This document shows, piece after piece, positions 7,754 through 15,028 of a DNA stretch of 64,000 nt. The position numbers and the translations under genes were made by a program. The notes under the pieces are model-generated. The model had not been told where the DNA came from. It did not search any database and saw only the letters and a list, made by a program, of their open reading frames with translations. Each line of letters starts with the position of its first letter. Position 1 is the stretch's first letter. Source of the DNA: CAZQYC01 sp964597495 (GTDB lineage Bacteria > Pseudomonadota > Gammaproteobacteria > Steroidobacterales > Steroidobacteraceae); contig CAZQYC010000008.1 in NCBI GenBank assembly GCA_964597495.1, positions 1 through 64,000 of the forward strand, read 5' to 3'.

Positions 7754-8968
7754 TTACGCCACATTGCTCGCCGCTTCGCCGCCGTGGCCGCCGACCATCA
7801 CTCGAACATTCTCGTTCAGCATCGCGGCGCTGAAGTTGCGCATCCGGATGCAGAAGCTCTCGGTCACTTCGAAGCCGCGCGGAACCAATAGGACGCCAAA
7901 CTCGCTGCGCAATTCATCCAGGATTGTCATGCCAGGATGCACGCTGCGGAGCGGCACTTGCTGCACTTCGCCGTCGCCCACTTTAGCGCCGACGCGCTCG
8001 GCCAGTTTCGTGACGAGCGCCGTGTCATGTTTGTCGTGTCGTTTTTGCAGCGAACTGATCGCCACATCGGGAGGGACGAGCTGCGCAATCAACGTATCGT
8101 AGTCAAGAACGAGAGAAAGAATCTTAGTGCCCATCGCAATGACATCTTGCCGCTGCTGCATATCGGCAGGATTGTCGGTCGATTGCAGTATTTGCAAAAC
8201 GCCTTCCAAGCGCGGAATGCGCGCCAATAAGCGTTCGGCCACCTTGGGTACGCCGCCGGCGAGCACCTGCTCTTCCGGCGTTAACTTCTGTCCGTAGTAC
8301 ATTTTTTCCACGGTCTCGACCGGAAGCGACATGTAGCCGAGTTGCGAAAACATCGCGGCCGCTTCCAATTGCCAGAAGCTCTTGAAACCAAGATCGCCGG
8401 CCAATTCCATCGCGAGTCGCTTGACGCGGTTCGCACGGCCGAACGCCACCGGATTCGTAATGGCCAGCACATCGACTAGCGCGCGAATCGAACCCACCAG
8501 CGTCTCTTGCAGCAACACCTTTTCTGCCGTCACGAGCAAATGGTGCTTAACCCCTGCCTCCAGCGCCGCCTTGAGCTGCGCAGGGGGACACGGCTTGGTG
8601 AGGAAGCGGAATATTTGCCCTTCGTTCACTGCGGCGACGGCGGCGTCGCGGCCCGCCTCGCCGGTCAGCAAAATGCGAGTCGTGTCGGGATAAATTTGCA
8701 TTATCGTGTTCAAAAGCGCGGCGCCGTTCATGACCGGCATCCGCATGTCGGAGCAAATGACCGCGTAAGGCCCCGACTTTTTCATCATGGTAAGCGCTAT
8801 CTCGCCGCTCGACGCGGTATGCACGTCGAAATCGCGCCTGAGCGTGAGCAATAGCGAATCAAGTACGCGCGGCTCGTCGTCGACGCACAGAATGCGAGGT
8901 AGTTTCTTCTGTGCCGCGGACGCAACTTGCGCGGCTTGCCCGGTCGGCGCTGAGATCGGCGTAGTCAC
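7754..8968 (-). CDS. Response regulator with degenerate HD-GYP-like output domain
   Basis: GTG at 8968 is preferred as start: it lies 1 nt after the stop of the upstream REC-HDOD gene, with GGAG upstream, whereas an extended frame would overlap that gene. The 404-residue protein has a receiver domain (CVDDEP, phospho-acceptor in ICSDMRMP, Lys in LTKPC) and then a helical region in HD-GYP register. Where RpfG-type enzymes have an HDIGKIGIP-like motif it reads SQLGYMSLP, and the upstream metal His is absent (VAFGRANRV). c-di-GMP hydrolysis is therefore unlikely. It is the last gene of a kinase, REC-HDOD, REC-HD operon. Confidence 0.85.
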   Translation of the reverse strand: MTTPISAPTGQAAQVASAAQKKLPRILCVDDEPRVLDSLLLTLRRDFDVHTASSGEIALTMMKKSGPYAVICSDMRMPVMNGAALLNTIMQIYPDTTRILLTGEAGRDAAVAAVNEGQIFRFLTKPCPPAQLKAALEAGVKHHLLVTAEKVLLQETLVGSIRALVDVLAITNPVAFGRANRVKRLAMELAGDLGFKSFWQLEAAAMFSQLGYMSLPVETVEKMYYGQKLTPEEQVLAGGVPKVAERLLARIPRLEGVLQILQSTDNPADMQQRQDVIAMGTKILSLVLDYDTLIAQLVPPDVAISSLQKRHDKHDTALVTKLAERVGAKVGDGEVQQVPLRSVHPGMTILDELRSEFGVLLVPRGFEVTESFCIRMRNFSAAMLNENVRVMVGGHGGEAASNVA

Positions 8969-8969
8969 T

Positions 8970-10190
8970 TTATGCTCCCGCGGCGTCACCCGCCGCCTTG
9001 ATGGCCTGCACGCATTCCTGAGCCTTCGCCCAGGTAAAAGGCGCATGAACGGTCTGCAGATACTCGTCGCTCAGGGTTACGGTCACGGTATCGGTATCGG
9101 TTGCTTTTAAAGAAGGGTCTTCACACGTCAGCATCGTTGCAATGGACAAAAGACTCAGCAGGTCGAAATCGGAATGAGACACCGTACTCGGCTCGTGATG
9201 ATGAGCCACGGCTTCGACGATCGAATAGGGAAATCCCCACAACGCAAGCAGATAAGCACCCACCTCGGCATGCGTGGACCCGATCACCGAACGCTCCGCT
9301 TCATAAAGCGGAATTTTCTTTTCCGCCGACAGCTTTCGAGCGCGCACTACGTCCGCCTGGCACTCGGCCACCAATACGAGATAGCCGATGTCGCATAACA
9401 AACCCGCAACCAACGCGTCGTCCGCAAGGGACGTTCCCGCCGCCAACGCGCGTGCAACGCCCGCCGTCAGCAGGGCTTGGGCCTGCATGCTTTCCGCATC
9501 GAACCCCGCCGCGGCTGCCCCACCCTTCTTCCACTGCGAGAACACTTCGACGGAGAGCACCAAATTACGCACCGTGGAGAACCCGAGATAGCCGACCGCT
9601 TGGTCTATTTTTGTAATGCGCTTCGCCAAACGAAAGAAAGCGGAGTTCACTACTTGCAGGACCTTGGCGGAAACGGCCACGTCCGCCGACACGATTTTTG
9701 CAATGTCGGTAATCGATACGTTCGGCTGCGTGAGCGCGACACGCAGTTTTTCATACGTCTTCGGCAATGACGGAAGTTTCTTCACGCGCCCGACTACGCC
9801 GCGCAACGCCGGCTTCTTCAGCAGGTCGTGAACACGCATGCAACGTTCGATGGTGTTGCCGAATTGCTCGGTGGCGCAGGGCTTGCTTAAGTATTGATGC
9901 GCGATCGGGACGAGGCGCATGGTCTGCTCCATTTGCGAATAGCCCGACAACACGATGCGCACCGTTTGCGGCCAGCGCTCGCTCACGACTGTGAGCAATT
10001 GCGCACCGTCCATTTGCGGCATGCGCATGTCGCTGCAAATTAAATCGTACGGTTCCTTTTCCATCGCGGCGATCGCCGCGGCGCCGGATTCGACGAAGTC
10101 CATCTGCCACTCGCTACGGCGCTTGTGCAGCATGGTCCGGATGCCGCCAAGAATCGCCGCCTCGTCATCCACAAATAGAATGCGCTTCAT
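8970..10190 (-). CDS. Response regulator with HDOD output domain
   Basis: The 406-residue protein has an N-terminal receiver domain (LFVDDEAAI; phospho-acceptor Asp in ICSDMRMPQ; conserved Lys in YLSKPC) and a C-terminal HDOD domain from about residue 145 (LPSLPKTYEKL; VSADVAVSAKVLQVVNSAFF; TAGVARALA; GLLCDIGYLVLV; HAEVGAYLLALWGFP; VAHHHEP). HDOD domains are non-enzymatic relatives of HD hydrolases found in signalling proteins. The start codon overlaps the stop of the upstream kinase gene by 4 nt (ATGA), which points to translational coupling and to that kinase as the cognate partner. Confidence 0.92.
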   Translation of the reverse strand: MKRILFVDDEAAILGGIRTMLHKRRSEWQMDFVESGAAAIAAMEKEPYDLICSDMRMPQMDGAQLLTVVSERWPQTVRIVLSGYSQMEQTMRLVPIAHQYLSKPCATEQFGNTIERCMRVHDLLKKPALRGVVGRVKKLPSLPKTYEKLRVALTQPNVSITDIAKIVSADVAVSAKVLQVVNSAFFRLAKRITKIDQAVGYLGFSTVRNLVLSVEVFSQWKKGGAAAAGFDAESMQAQALLTAGVARALAAGTSLADDALVAGLLCDIGYLVLVAECQADVVRARKLSAEKKIPLYEAERSVIGSTHAEVGAYLLALWGFPYSIVEAVAHHHEPSTVSHSDFDLLSLLSIATMLTCEDPSLKATDTDTVTVTLSDEYLQTVHAPFTWAKAQECVQAIKAAGDAAGA

Positions 10191-11596
10191 TTCGTCTCCG
10201 TGCGGGGCCGACCTGCCACCGGTAATTGCAAGATAAATCGCGTGCCTACGCCCACCGTGCTCTCGACTTGAACGGAACCTCGATGCTTGTCCACGATGAT
10301 CGAACGCGTGATCGCAAGCCCCTGTCCCGTGCCGCGACCGACTTCCTTGGTCGTAAAGAACGGGTCGAAAATCTTGTCGAGATTTTCCTTCGGGATTCCG
10401 CAGCCGTTGTCGGCGAACGCGATTTCCACGAGGTCGCCCTTGTGCTCCGTGGTCACCGTTATTTTCCCGGTGCCCACTTCCTTACCGCCGTCGGCAATGG
10501 CGTGCGACGCATTGATCAAGAGATTGAGGAATACTTGATTGAGTTCGCCGATGTTGCACATCACCGGCGGGAGTATGGCGAACCGCGTTTCGATGTCCGC
10601 CGAATACTTGTATTCGTTCTTGGCGACGATCAGCGTCGAATCGAGCGCATGATTGATATCGGCGGTGCTCTGCTCTTCCACGTCCGGGTGCGAGAACTCC
10701 TTCATTGCCCGCACGATCTTGGCCACTCGATCGACGCCGTCCAGTGTACGCTCGAAGGCCTTCGGCATTTCGGCGGCGATGAACTCCATGTCCGCGATTC
10801 GCTCTGCTTCCGCCAGCCGGTGCTGGACATCGACCGCCGTCGTGCCGTTGGCGATGTCGTTCAAACCGCGGCGATAGGACTCCAGAAGCTGGTTGATATC
10901 CTCGCAAGCCGTCTGCAAAAAATGCACGCTGTCGCCCACGTATTGAATGGGCGTATTGATCTCGTGGGCTACACCCGCCGCTAAGCGCCCTACGGCCTCC
11001 AATTTCTGCGCTAACCGCAATTCGTTCTCGATGTGCTCGCGATTGTGCCGCTCGGTGATGAGCGCATCCTGAAGTTCCTGCCGTTTGCGGTCGGCTTCCA
11101 GGCGAGCGGTAATGTCCGCGCCGACCACAACGTAGTGGGTCAGTTTGCCGGCCGCATCGAACATAGGGCCCAGGAATAAGCCGGCCCAAAACTGAGTTCC
11201 ATCCTTGCGACGACAGCGTAGTTCGGTCCGATGCTCGCGGCCGGCGCGCATCGCGTCGCGCACCGCCATGAGTTTGTCGAAATCCGCCGCGCGTATGTTG
11301 AAGATCTCCGCCGGGGCACCGATCAATTCGGACTGCGTGTATCCAGTCTGTTTCTCGATCGAATAATTCGCAAAAACGATCGGACGACGGCGTTTCTGTA
11401 CGTCGATGATCAAAAAAACGCTGGTCGCCGTGTTAAGTGCGCGATCGCGCAAATCAAGCTCGGCTTGCAGTCGAAGGTTTTCGGCGGCCAGCAAATCGAC
11501 CTGCGCCCGCCAGTCGGCTGCGCTTGGAGCGCCGACACTCGGCGCCGTGCCAACAGCCTTACTGGAATCAGGAATGGAGTTCGACCCTGGATGCAT
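10187..11596 (-). CDS. PAS domain sensor histidine kinase
   Basis: The 469-residue protein has an N-terminal coiled stretch, a PAS domain at about 55-170 (SVFLIIDVQKRRRPIVFANY; TGYTQSELIG; RRKDGTQFWAGL), a histidine acceptor region GRLAAGVAHEINTPIQYVGD at about 215-235, and a HATPase domain (NLLINASHAI, DNGCGIPKENLDKIFDPFFTTK, GTGQGLAI). No membrane segment is visible, so sensing is cytoplasmic; the FxNY context in PAS is compatible with a small ligand or redox cofactor but does not identify one. It is the first gene of a three-gene signalling operon. Confidence 0.92.
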   Translation of the reverse strand: MHPGSNSIPDSSKAVGTAPSVGAPSAADWRAQVDLLAAENLRLQAELDLRDRALNTATSVFLIIDVQKRRRPIVFANYSIEKQTGYTQSELIGAPAEIFNIRAADFDKLMAVRDAMRAGREHRTELRCRRKDGTQFWAGLFLGPMFDAAGKLTHYVVVGADITARLEADRKRQELQDALITERHNREHIENELRLAQKLEAVGRLAAGVAHEINTPIQYVGDSVHFLQTACEDINQLLESYRRGLNDIANGTTAVDVQHRLAEAERIADMEFIAAEMPKAFERTLDGVDRVAKIVRAMKEFSHPDVEEQSTADINHALDSTLIVAKNEYKYSADIETRFAILPPVMCNIGELNQVFLNLLINASHAIADGGKEVGTGKITVTTEHKGDLVEIAFADNGCGIPKENLDKIFDPFFTTKEVGRGTGQGLAITRSIIVDKHRGSVQVESTVGVGTRFILQLPVAGRPRTETK

Positions 11597-11815
11597 GCAA
11601 CCTCCGCACCGACGGAACGCGGACTGCCCGCATTGAAATGACCGTCGTTCAGATACGCGCGCGCGAAGCGCAGAGAGTTATCCGTGTGCCGACATTTGAT
11701 CGGCACCGTTCAGGGATTCTAAAGATCGTGACGGCGGAAAACGGACCGAGAGGCAGAGGCCGTCGCCAAGAGAAGGCTACGGCTTTGCCTGATCGCCTTG
11801 GCGCGGCTTCGTCGA

Positions 11816-12385
11816 TTATTGGCGGACCGGATATTTGGCCAGAATGGTATCGACCAGCTTCTGAATCTCCGTATCGGACGCATCTTTTTCCTTAATGACG
11901 ATTTCATGCGAACCCGTCCAGACTTGGGTGTTGCGAGCTACCTCGACCACGTCGACGGTCATTGCAGCCACCGATTCGTTGCGCTTACCGACCGGAAGGC
12001 TGAGGCCTACGCCCCCTCCCACATTTCCCGAACCTCCGCCGGCTCCCAATCCGATTCGCATGCCGGACTGCTTCGGACGTTCATATACGTTGAGCACATA
12101 GCTCACGCGTACGTCCGGCTCGGAGTCGTCGCGCGTAAGACCCTTGCTTTGGAGCGTCGCCGTCAACGACGCATGGACGCGCTCACTCACGAGCGTCCCG
12201 ATTTTTGCCTTCTCTTCCTTCGCGCCTTCTTGCTTAGGCACAAGCCAACCGAACGTCTTGTAGCCGCTAAAGTTCGCGTGGCTGTCCTGGTCGACCCGTG
12301 CCTTCGGTGGGTTCGAGCAAGCGGCCAACGCAACCGCGGCGGCAATGAAAACGCAACGCTTAAGACAAACAATTGCTCTATTCAT
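11816..12385 (-). CDS. DUF4136 lipoprotein
   Basis: A 189-residue protein with a lipoprotein signal peptide: basic start, hydrophobic core and lipobox LAAC with Cys23, the site for Lgt-dependent lipidation. The mature part has the DUF4136 pattern: YKTFGWLVP early, then LVSERVHASLTATLQSKGLTR, DVRVSYVLNVYERP, a Gly-rich segment, and a C-terminal TEIQKLVDTILAKYP. Residues after the Cys (SNPP) do not include Asp at +2, so outer-membrane sorting is plausible. Function of the family is unknown. It is a single gene, separated from the kinase operon by about 220 nt. Confidence 0.88.
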   Translation of the reverse strand: MNRAIVCLKRCVFIAAAVALAACSNPPKARVDQDSHANFSGYKTFGWLVPKQEGAKEEKAKIGTLVSERVHASLTATLQSKGLTRDDSEPDVRVSYVLNVYERPKQSGMRIGLGAGGGSGNVGGGVGLSLPVGKRNESVAAMTVDVVEVARNTQVWTGSHEIVIKEKDASDTEIQKLVDTILAKYPVRQ

Positions 12386-12501
12386 ACGTCACTCTCCGCC
12401 GTTTCTCGCTGGACCCTCTTTTATAACTACAGAGTACACCTTCCGGTTTCCGAGCGGCGCTTCGCCCGCTCGTTGTCCAGGCTGACCGACGACAAGATCA
12501 C

Positions 12502-13275
12502 TCACGAAAATCGAGTGAAATCCGCCGGACGACGTTCGGCAAACGCGCGAAATGCTTCGGCAGTTTCAGGGCTCCCTAACAAGGCGCCGAAGATGTCGCT
12601 CTCTCGTTGTATCGTCGCCGCCAGCACCGCCGGATCGCGCAACAATCCCTTCATCGCTTTCAGCGCGCCGATGGGTTTGCTGGCCAATTTTTTTGCCGTG
12701 ACGTGCGCTGCCGCGCGCACTTCGCCGACCGGCATACTCGCCGTGACCAACCCAATCTCCGCGGCATAACGACCGTCGATCGGCTCACCGAGGGCGAACA
12801 ATCGAACCGCGCGTGCGTAACCGATCCGCGCCGGCAACAAGAGGCTAGATGCGGCTTCCGGGACCAACCCTAAGTTGATGAAAGGAGTCGAAAGCTTTGC
12901 ATCGTCGGCGACGTACGCAAAATCGCAGTGCAGGAGCATCGTGACGCCAATGCCGACCGCAAGCCCGTTCACAGCGGCGACAATCGGTTTCTGCGCCGCA
13001 ACCAACGCTTGAAGAAAAGCGCCGGACTTCAGATCTTCGCGCTTCATGGTGCCGGCCGCGACCGCAGCGAAATCCGCAATATCGTTGCCGGACGTAAACG
13101 CATCGCCCTCGGATTGAATCACGATCGCACGGACACTCGAATCCGTTTCAGCGCGTGCCAGCGATTCGCTGAGCACCGCGTACATCGCGTTGGTAATGGC
13201 GTTCTTCTTCTCGGGTCGATTCAGCGTCAAGGTCATGATCCCTTGTTGGACGGCGACGCGGACGTGATCGGTCAT
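12502..13275 (-). CDS. Enoyl-CoA hydratase/isomerase family protein
   Basis: The start at 13275 (MTDHVRVAV) is preferred over an in-frame ATG at 13332, because the latter would overlap the divergent gene at 13316 and GGAG precedes 13275. The 257-residue protein is a crotonase-fold enzyme: oxyanion-hole segment FTSGNDIADF around 65-75, AVNGLAVGIGVTMLLHCDFAYV around 100-120, and INLGLVPEAASSLLLP around 130-145, where Glu of PEA fits the catalytic position. It probably acts on a 2-enoyl-CoA; the substrate is unknown. It is divergent from the flavin monooxygenase gene with a 40-nt gap. Confidence 0.9.
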   Translation of the reverse strand: MTDHVRVAVQQGIMTLTLNRPEKKNAITNAMYAVLSESLARAETDSSVRAIVIQSEGDAFTSGNDIADFAAVAAGTMKREDLKSGAFLQALVAAQKPIVAAVNGLAVGIGVTMLLHCDFAYVADDAKLSTPFINLGLVPEAASSLLLPARIGYARAVRLFALGEPIDGRYAAEIGLVTASMPVGEVRAAAHVTAKKLASKPIGALKAMKGLLRDPAVLAATIQRESDIFGALLGSPETAEAFRAFAERRPADFTRFS

Positions 13276-13315
13276 GGCAACTCCAAGCAGTCTCAATGCC
13301 TCATATACTAGTCGA

Positions 13316-14338
13316 ATGAAACTCTCTGTCATCGATCAATCGCCTATCCCGACCGGTTTCACGCCTGCGGTGGCGCTGCAAAATACCCTGGAACTGGCGA
13401 AACTGACGGATGAGCTCGGCTACGAACGCTATTGGATTGCCGAACACCATGCCATGCCGACGCTGGCCTGTTCGGCTCCGGAAATTCTGCTGTCGCGGGT
13501 GGGCGCCGAAACCCGCCGCATTCGCATCGGCTCCGGTGGCGTCATGCTCCCGCACTATTCGCCGCTCAAAGTCGCGGAGCAATTTCGCATGCTGCATGCG
13601 CTTTATCCGAATCGCATCGATTTAGGGTTGGGTCGCGCACCCGGCGGAAGCCCGCTCGACTCCTACGCGTTGCGGCGCGAACGAGTCGACCGCCCTTTAC
13701 CCGACGACTTTCCGGAACAACTCGTCGAGCTTCTGTCTTTTCTCCACGAAGACTTCCCCGACCAGCATCCCTTCAAGCGCATCCTGGTATCCCCGCACAT
13801 GCCGAGTGCGCCGGACGTATGGTTATTGGGATCGAGCATGTGGAGCGCGTCTGCGGCCGCTCAACTGGGATTGCCGTATGCCTTTGCTCACTTCATCTCG
13901 CCGGAACCCACTCGCCAAGCACTGGAGCTGTATCAAGACCGTTTCAAACCGTCCCGCTACTTGTCGAAACCGCAAGCCATCATTGCCCTCGGTGCGATTT
14001 GCGCAGAGACCGACGAAGCAGCGATCCGCTTAATGGCAAGCGCGCGACTCATGCGTCGCCGCCGCGATCGCGGCGAATGGCTGCCCGTGCCGACGGTGGA
14101 AGAAGCCATCGCCGAACTCGGCGAAGAGGCGCTTAAGCCGTTGCGCGAAACGATGGAGTGGCCGCGCTACTTTGTAGGAACACCCTCGGCCCTGAAACAG
14201 CGCTTCGAAGAATTGGCAAAGGCGCTGCGGCTCGACGAAATCATGATCGTAACTGTCGTTCACGATCATCAAGCAAGAATGCGCTCGTATGAATTACTTG
14301 CCAGGGAATTCGAGTTGCCGACTCTGGCTAGCGGCTAG
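13316..14338 (+). CDS. LLM class flavin-dependent oxidoreductase, MsnO8-like
   Basis: A luciferase-like monooxygenase of 340 residues. The N-terminus (MKLSVIDQSPIPTG), WIAEHHAMPTLACSAPEILLSRV, RIRIGSGGVMLPHYSPLKVAEQF and RIDLGLGRAPGG are characteristic of the MsnO8 branch of bacterial luciferase-like flavoproteins, which use reduced FMN. The substrate is unknown. ATG at 13316 fits the family N-terminus; a longer frame from 13274 would overlap the divergent hydratase. The last codons and stop (LASG, TAG at 14336-14338) come from a CTAG heptad array, as in two other genes of the window. Confidence 0.9.
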   Translation: MKLSVIDQSPIPTGFTPAVALQNTLELAKLTDELGYERYWIAEHHAMPTLACSAPEILLSRVGAETRRIRIGSGGVMLPHYSPLKVAEQFRMLHALYPNRIDLGLGRAPGGSPLDSYALRRERVDRPLPDDFPEQLVELLSFLHEDFPDQHPFKRILVSPHMPSAPDVWLLGSSMWSASAAAQLGLPYAFAHFISPEPTRQALELYQDRFKPSRYLSKPQAIIALGAICAETDEAAIRLMASARLMRRRRDRGEWLPVPTVEEAIAELGEEALKPLRETMEWPRYFVGTPSALKQRFEELAKALRLDEIMIVTVVHDHQARMRSYELLAREFELPTLASG

Positions 14339-14342
14339 TAGC
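14323..14342. repeat. CTAG heptad array overlapping a stop codon
   Basis: TCTGG followed by CTAGCGG CTAGTAG. It is the RC orientation of the CTAGCCAGA-ending arrays elsewhere. It encodes the final residues and stop of the flavin oxidoreductase gene and lies 7 nt from the 3' end of the convergent Cys-rich gene. Confidence 0.75.
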
Positions 14343-14349
14343 TTTTTGT

Positions 14350-14763
14350 TTATGCCGCTTTCTTGATGCTGCTGCGGCGTTTGGTCACGCAGCTACAGGT
14401 GCCGCAGGTGCAACGGATCGACGAGCAATCGGTGCAGACCGTGAAATCCACGGAACCGAAGTGGCGGCGGCATTGCTCGCAATAGGGTTTACGGCGATTC
14501 GCGCGAGCTGTCCGATACACGCCCACCGCGTTCGCGTTTTCATCGGCAGTATCGACCGGGCAGGACGCCAGGTCCTTGTTGACGATGGCTTTCAAGAACG
14601 TGCTTGCGCCCATCGCCCCCACTTTGAACAAGCGAATCTGCTCGCCCGCCAAACCCATTTGAGCGACCGGGTCGAAAATGACCACGCCGAGCTTGGGATG
14701 GAAACGAACTTGAAACAAATCGCCGCTCATGTAAGACACCGAATAAGACGCCGAACAACGCAT
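14350..14763 (-). CDS. Hypothetical Cys-rich protein, possible zinc ribbon
   Basis: Not recognised. The frame encodes 137 residues from 14763 or 126 from an ATG at 14730 (MSGDLFQVRF); neither has a clear ribosome binding site. The N-terminal part (LFQVRFHPKLGVVIFDP, KVGAMGASTFLKAIV) looks like a small globular domain. The C-terminal third holds paired cysteines: CEQC, CTDC, then CTCGTCSC, ending in a Lys/Arg-rich tail (KRRSSIKKAA). The pairs suggest zinc or Fe-S binding and the basic tail possible nucleic-acid contact; both are inference. It converges on the flavin oxidoreductase gene. Confidence 0.6.
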   Translation of the reverse strand: MRCSASYSVSYMSGDLFQVRFHPKLGVVIFDPVAQMGLAGEQIRLFKVGAMGASTFLKAIVNKDLASCPVDTADENANAVGVYRTARANRRKPYCEQCRRHFGSVDFTVCTDCSSIRCTCGTCSCVTKRRSSIKKAA

Positions 14764-15028
14764 ATCGGGAACGCAAAAGCCGAAGATCTGGTAAAGATCC
14801 CCGGAAAACCGCCCGACTCACAAGGGGAAGACCGGTATTTTGCTGTAATACGGCTGTAATGGCAATCGGCCAGGGCCGCGAAGTACCGGAAATTACGCTA
14901 TCAAACCATTCCCGTTTAGTCGGCAAGCCCTAAGGCAGGGGAAGTTTGGACGTAATGGCAGTTTTAACAGGCGACCAGGGGAGAGCGACAAAAAGCTCGC
15001 CGCTCTCGTTTTCGTATTGGATCCAGCG

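Noticed and set aside
10226..10984. Plus-strand open frame opposite a kinase gene
   Set aside because: Shadow of the minus-strand HATPase region; no recognisable domain.
12502..13332. Longer enoyl-CoA hydratase start at 13332
   Set aside because: It would overlap the divergent flavin oxidoreductase gene and adds a nonconserved segment; ATG at 13275 has a ribosome site.
14860..15015. Possible structured RNA or riboswitch upstream of position 15029
   Set aside because: A GAGAGCG/CGCTCTC hairpin followed by GTTTTC is present at 14982-15013, but no riboswitch core (c-di-GMP, TPP, cobalamin) could be matched and the orientation does not lead into a gene.
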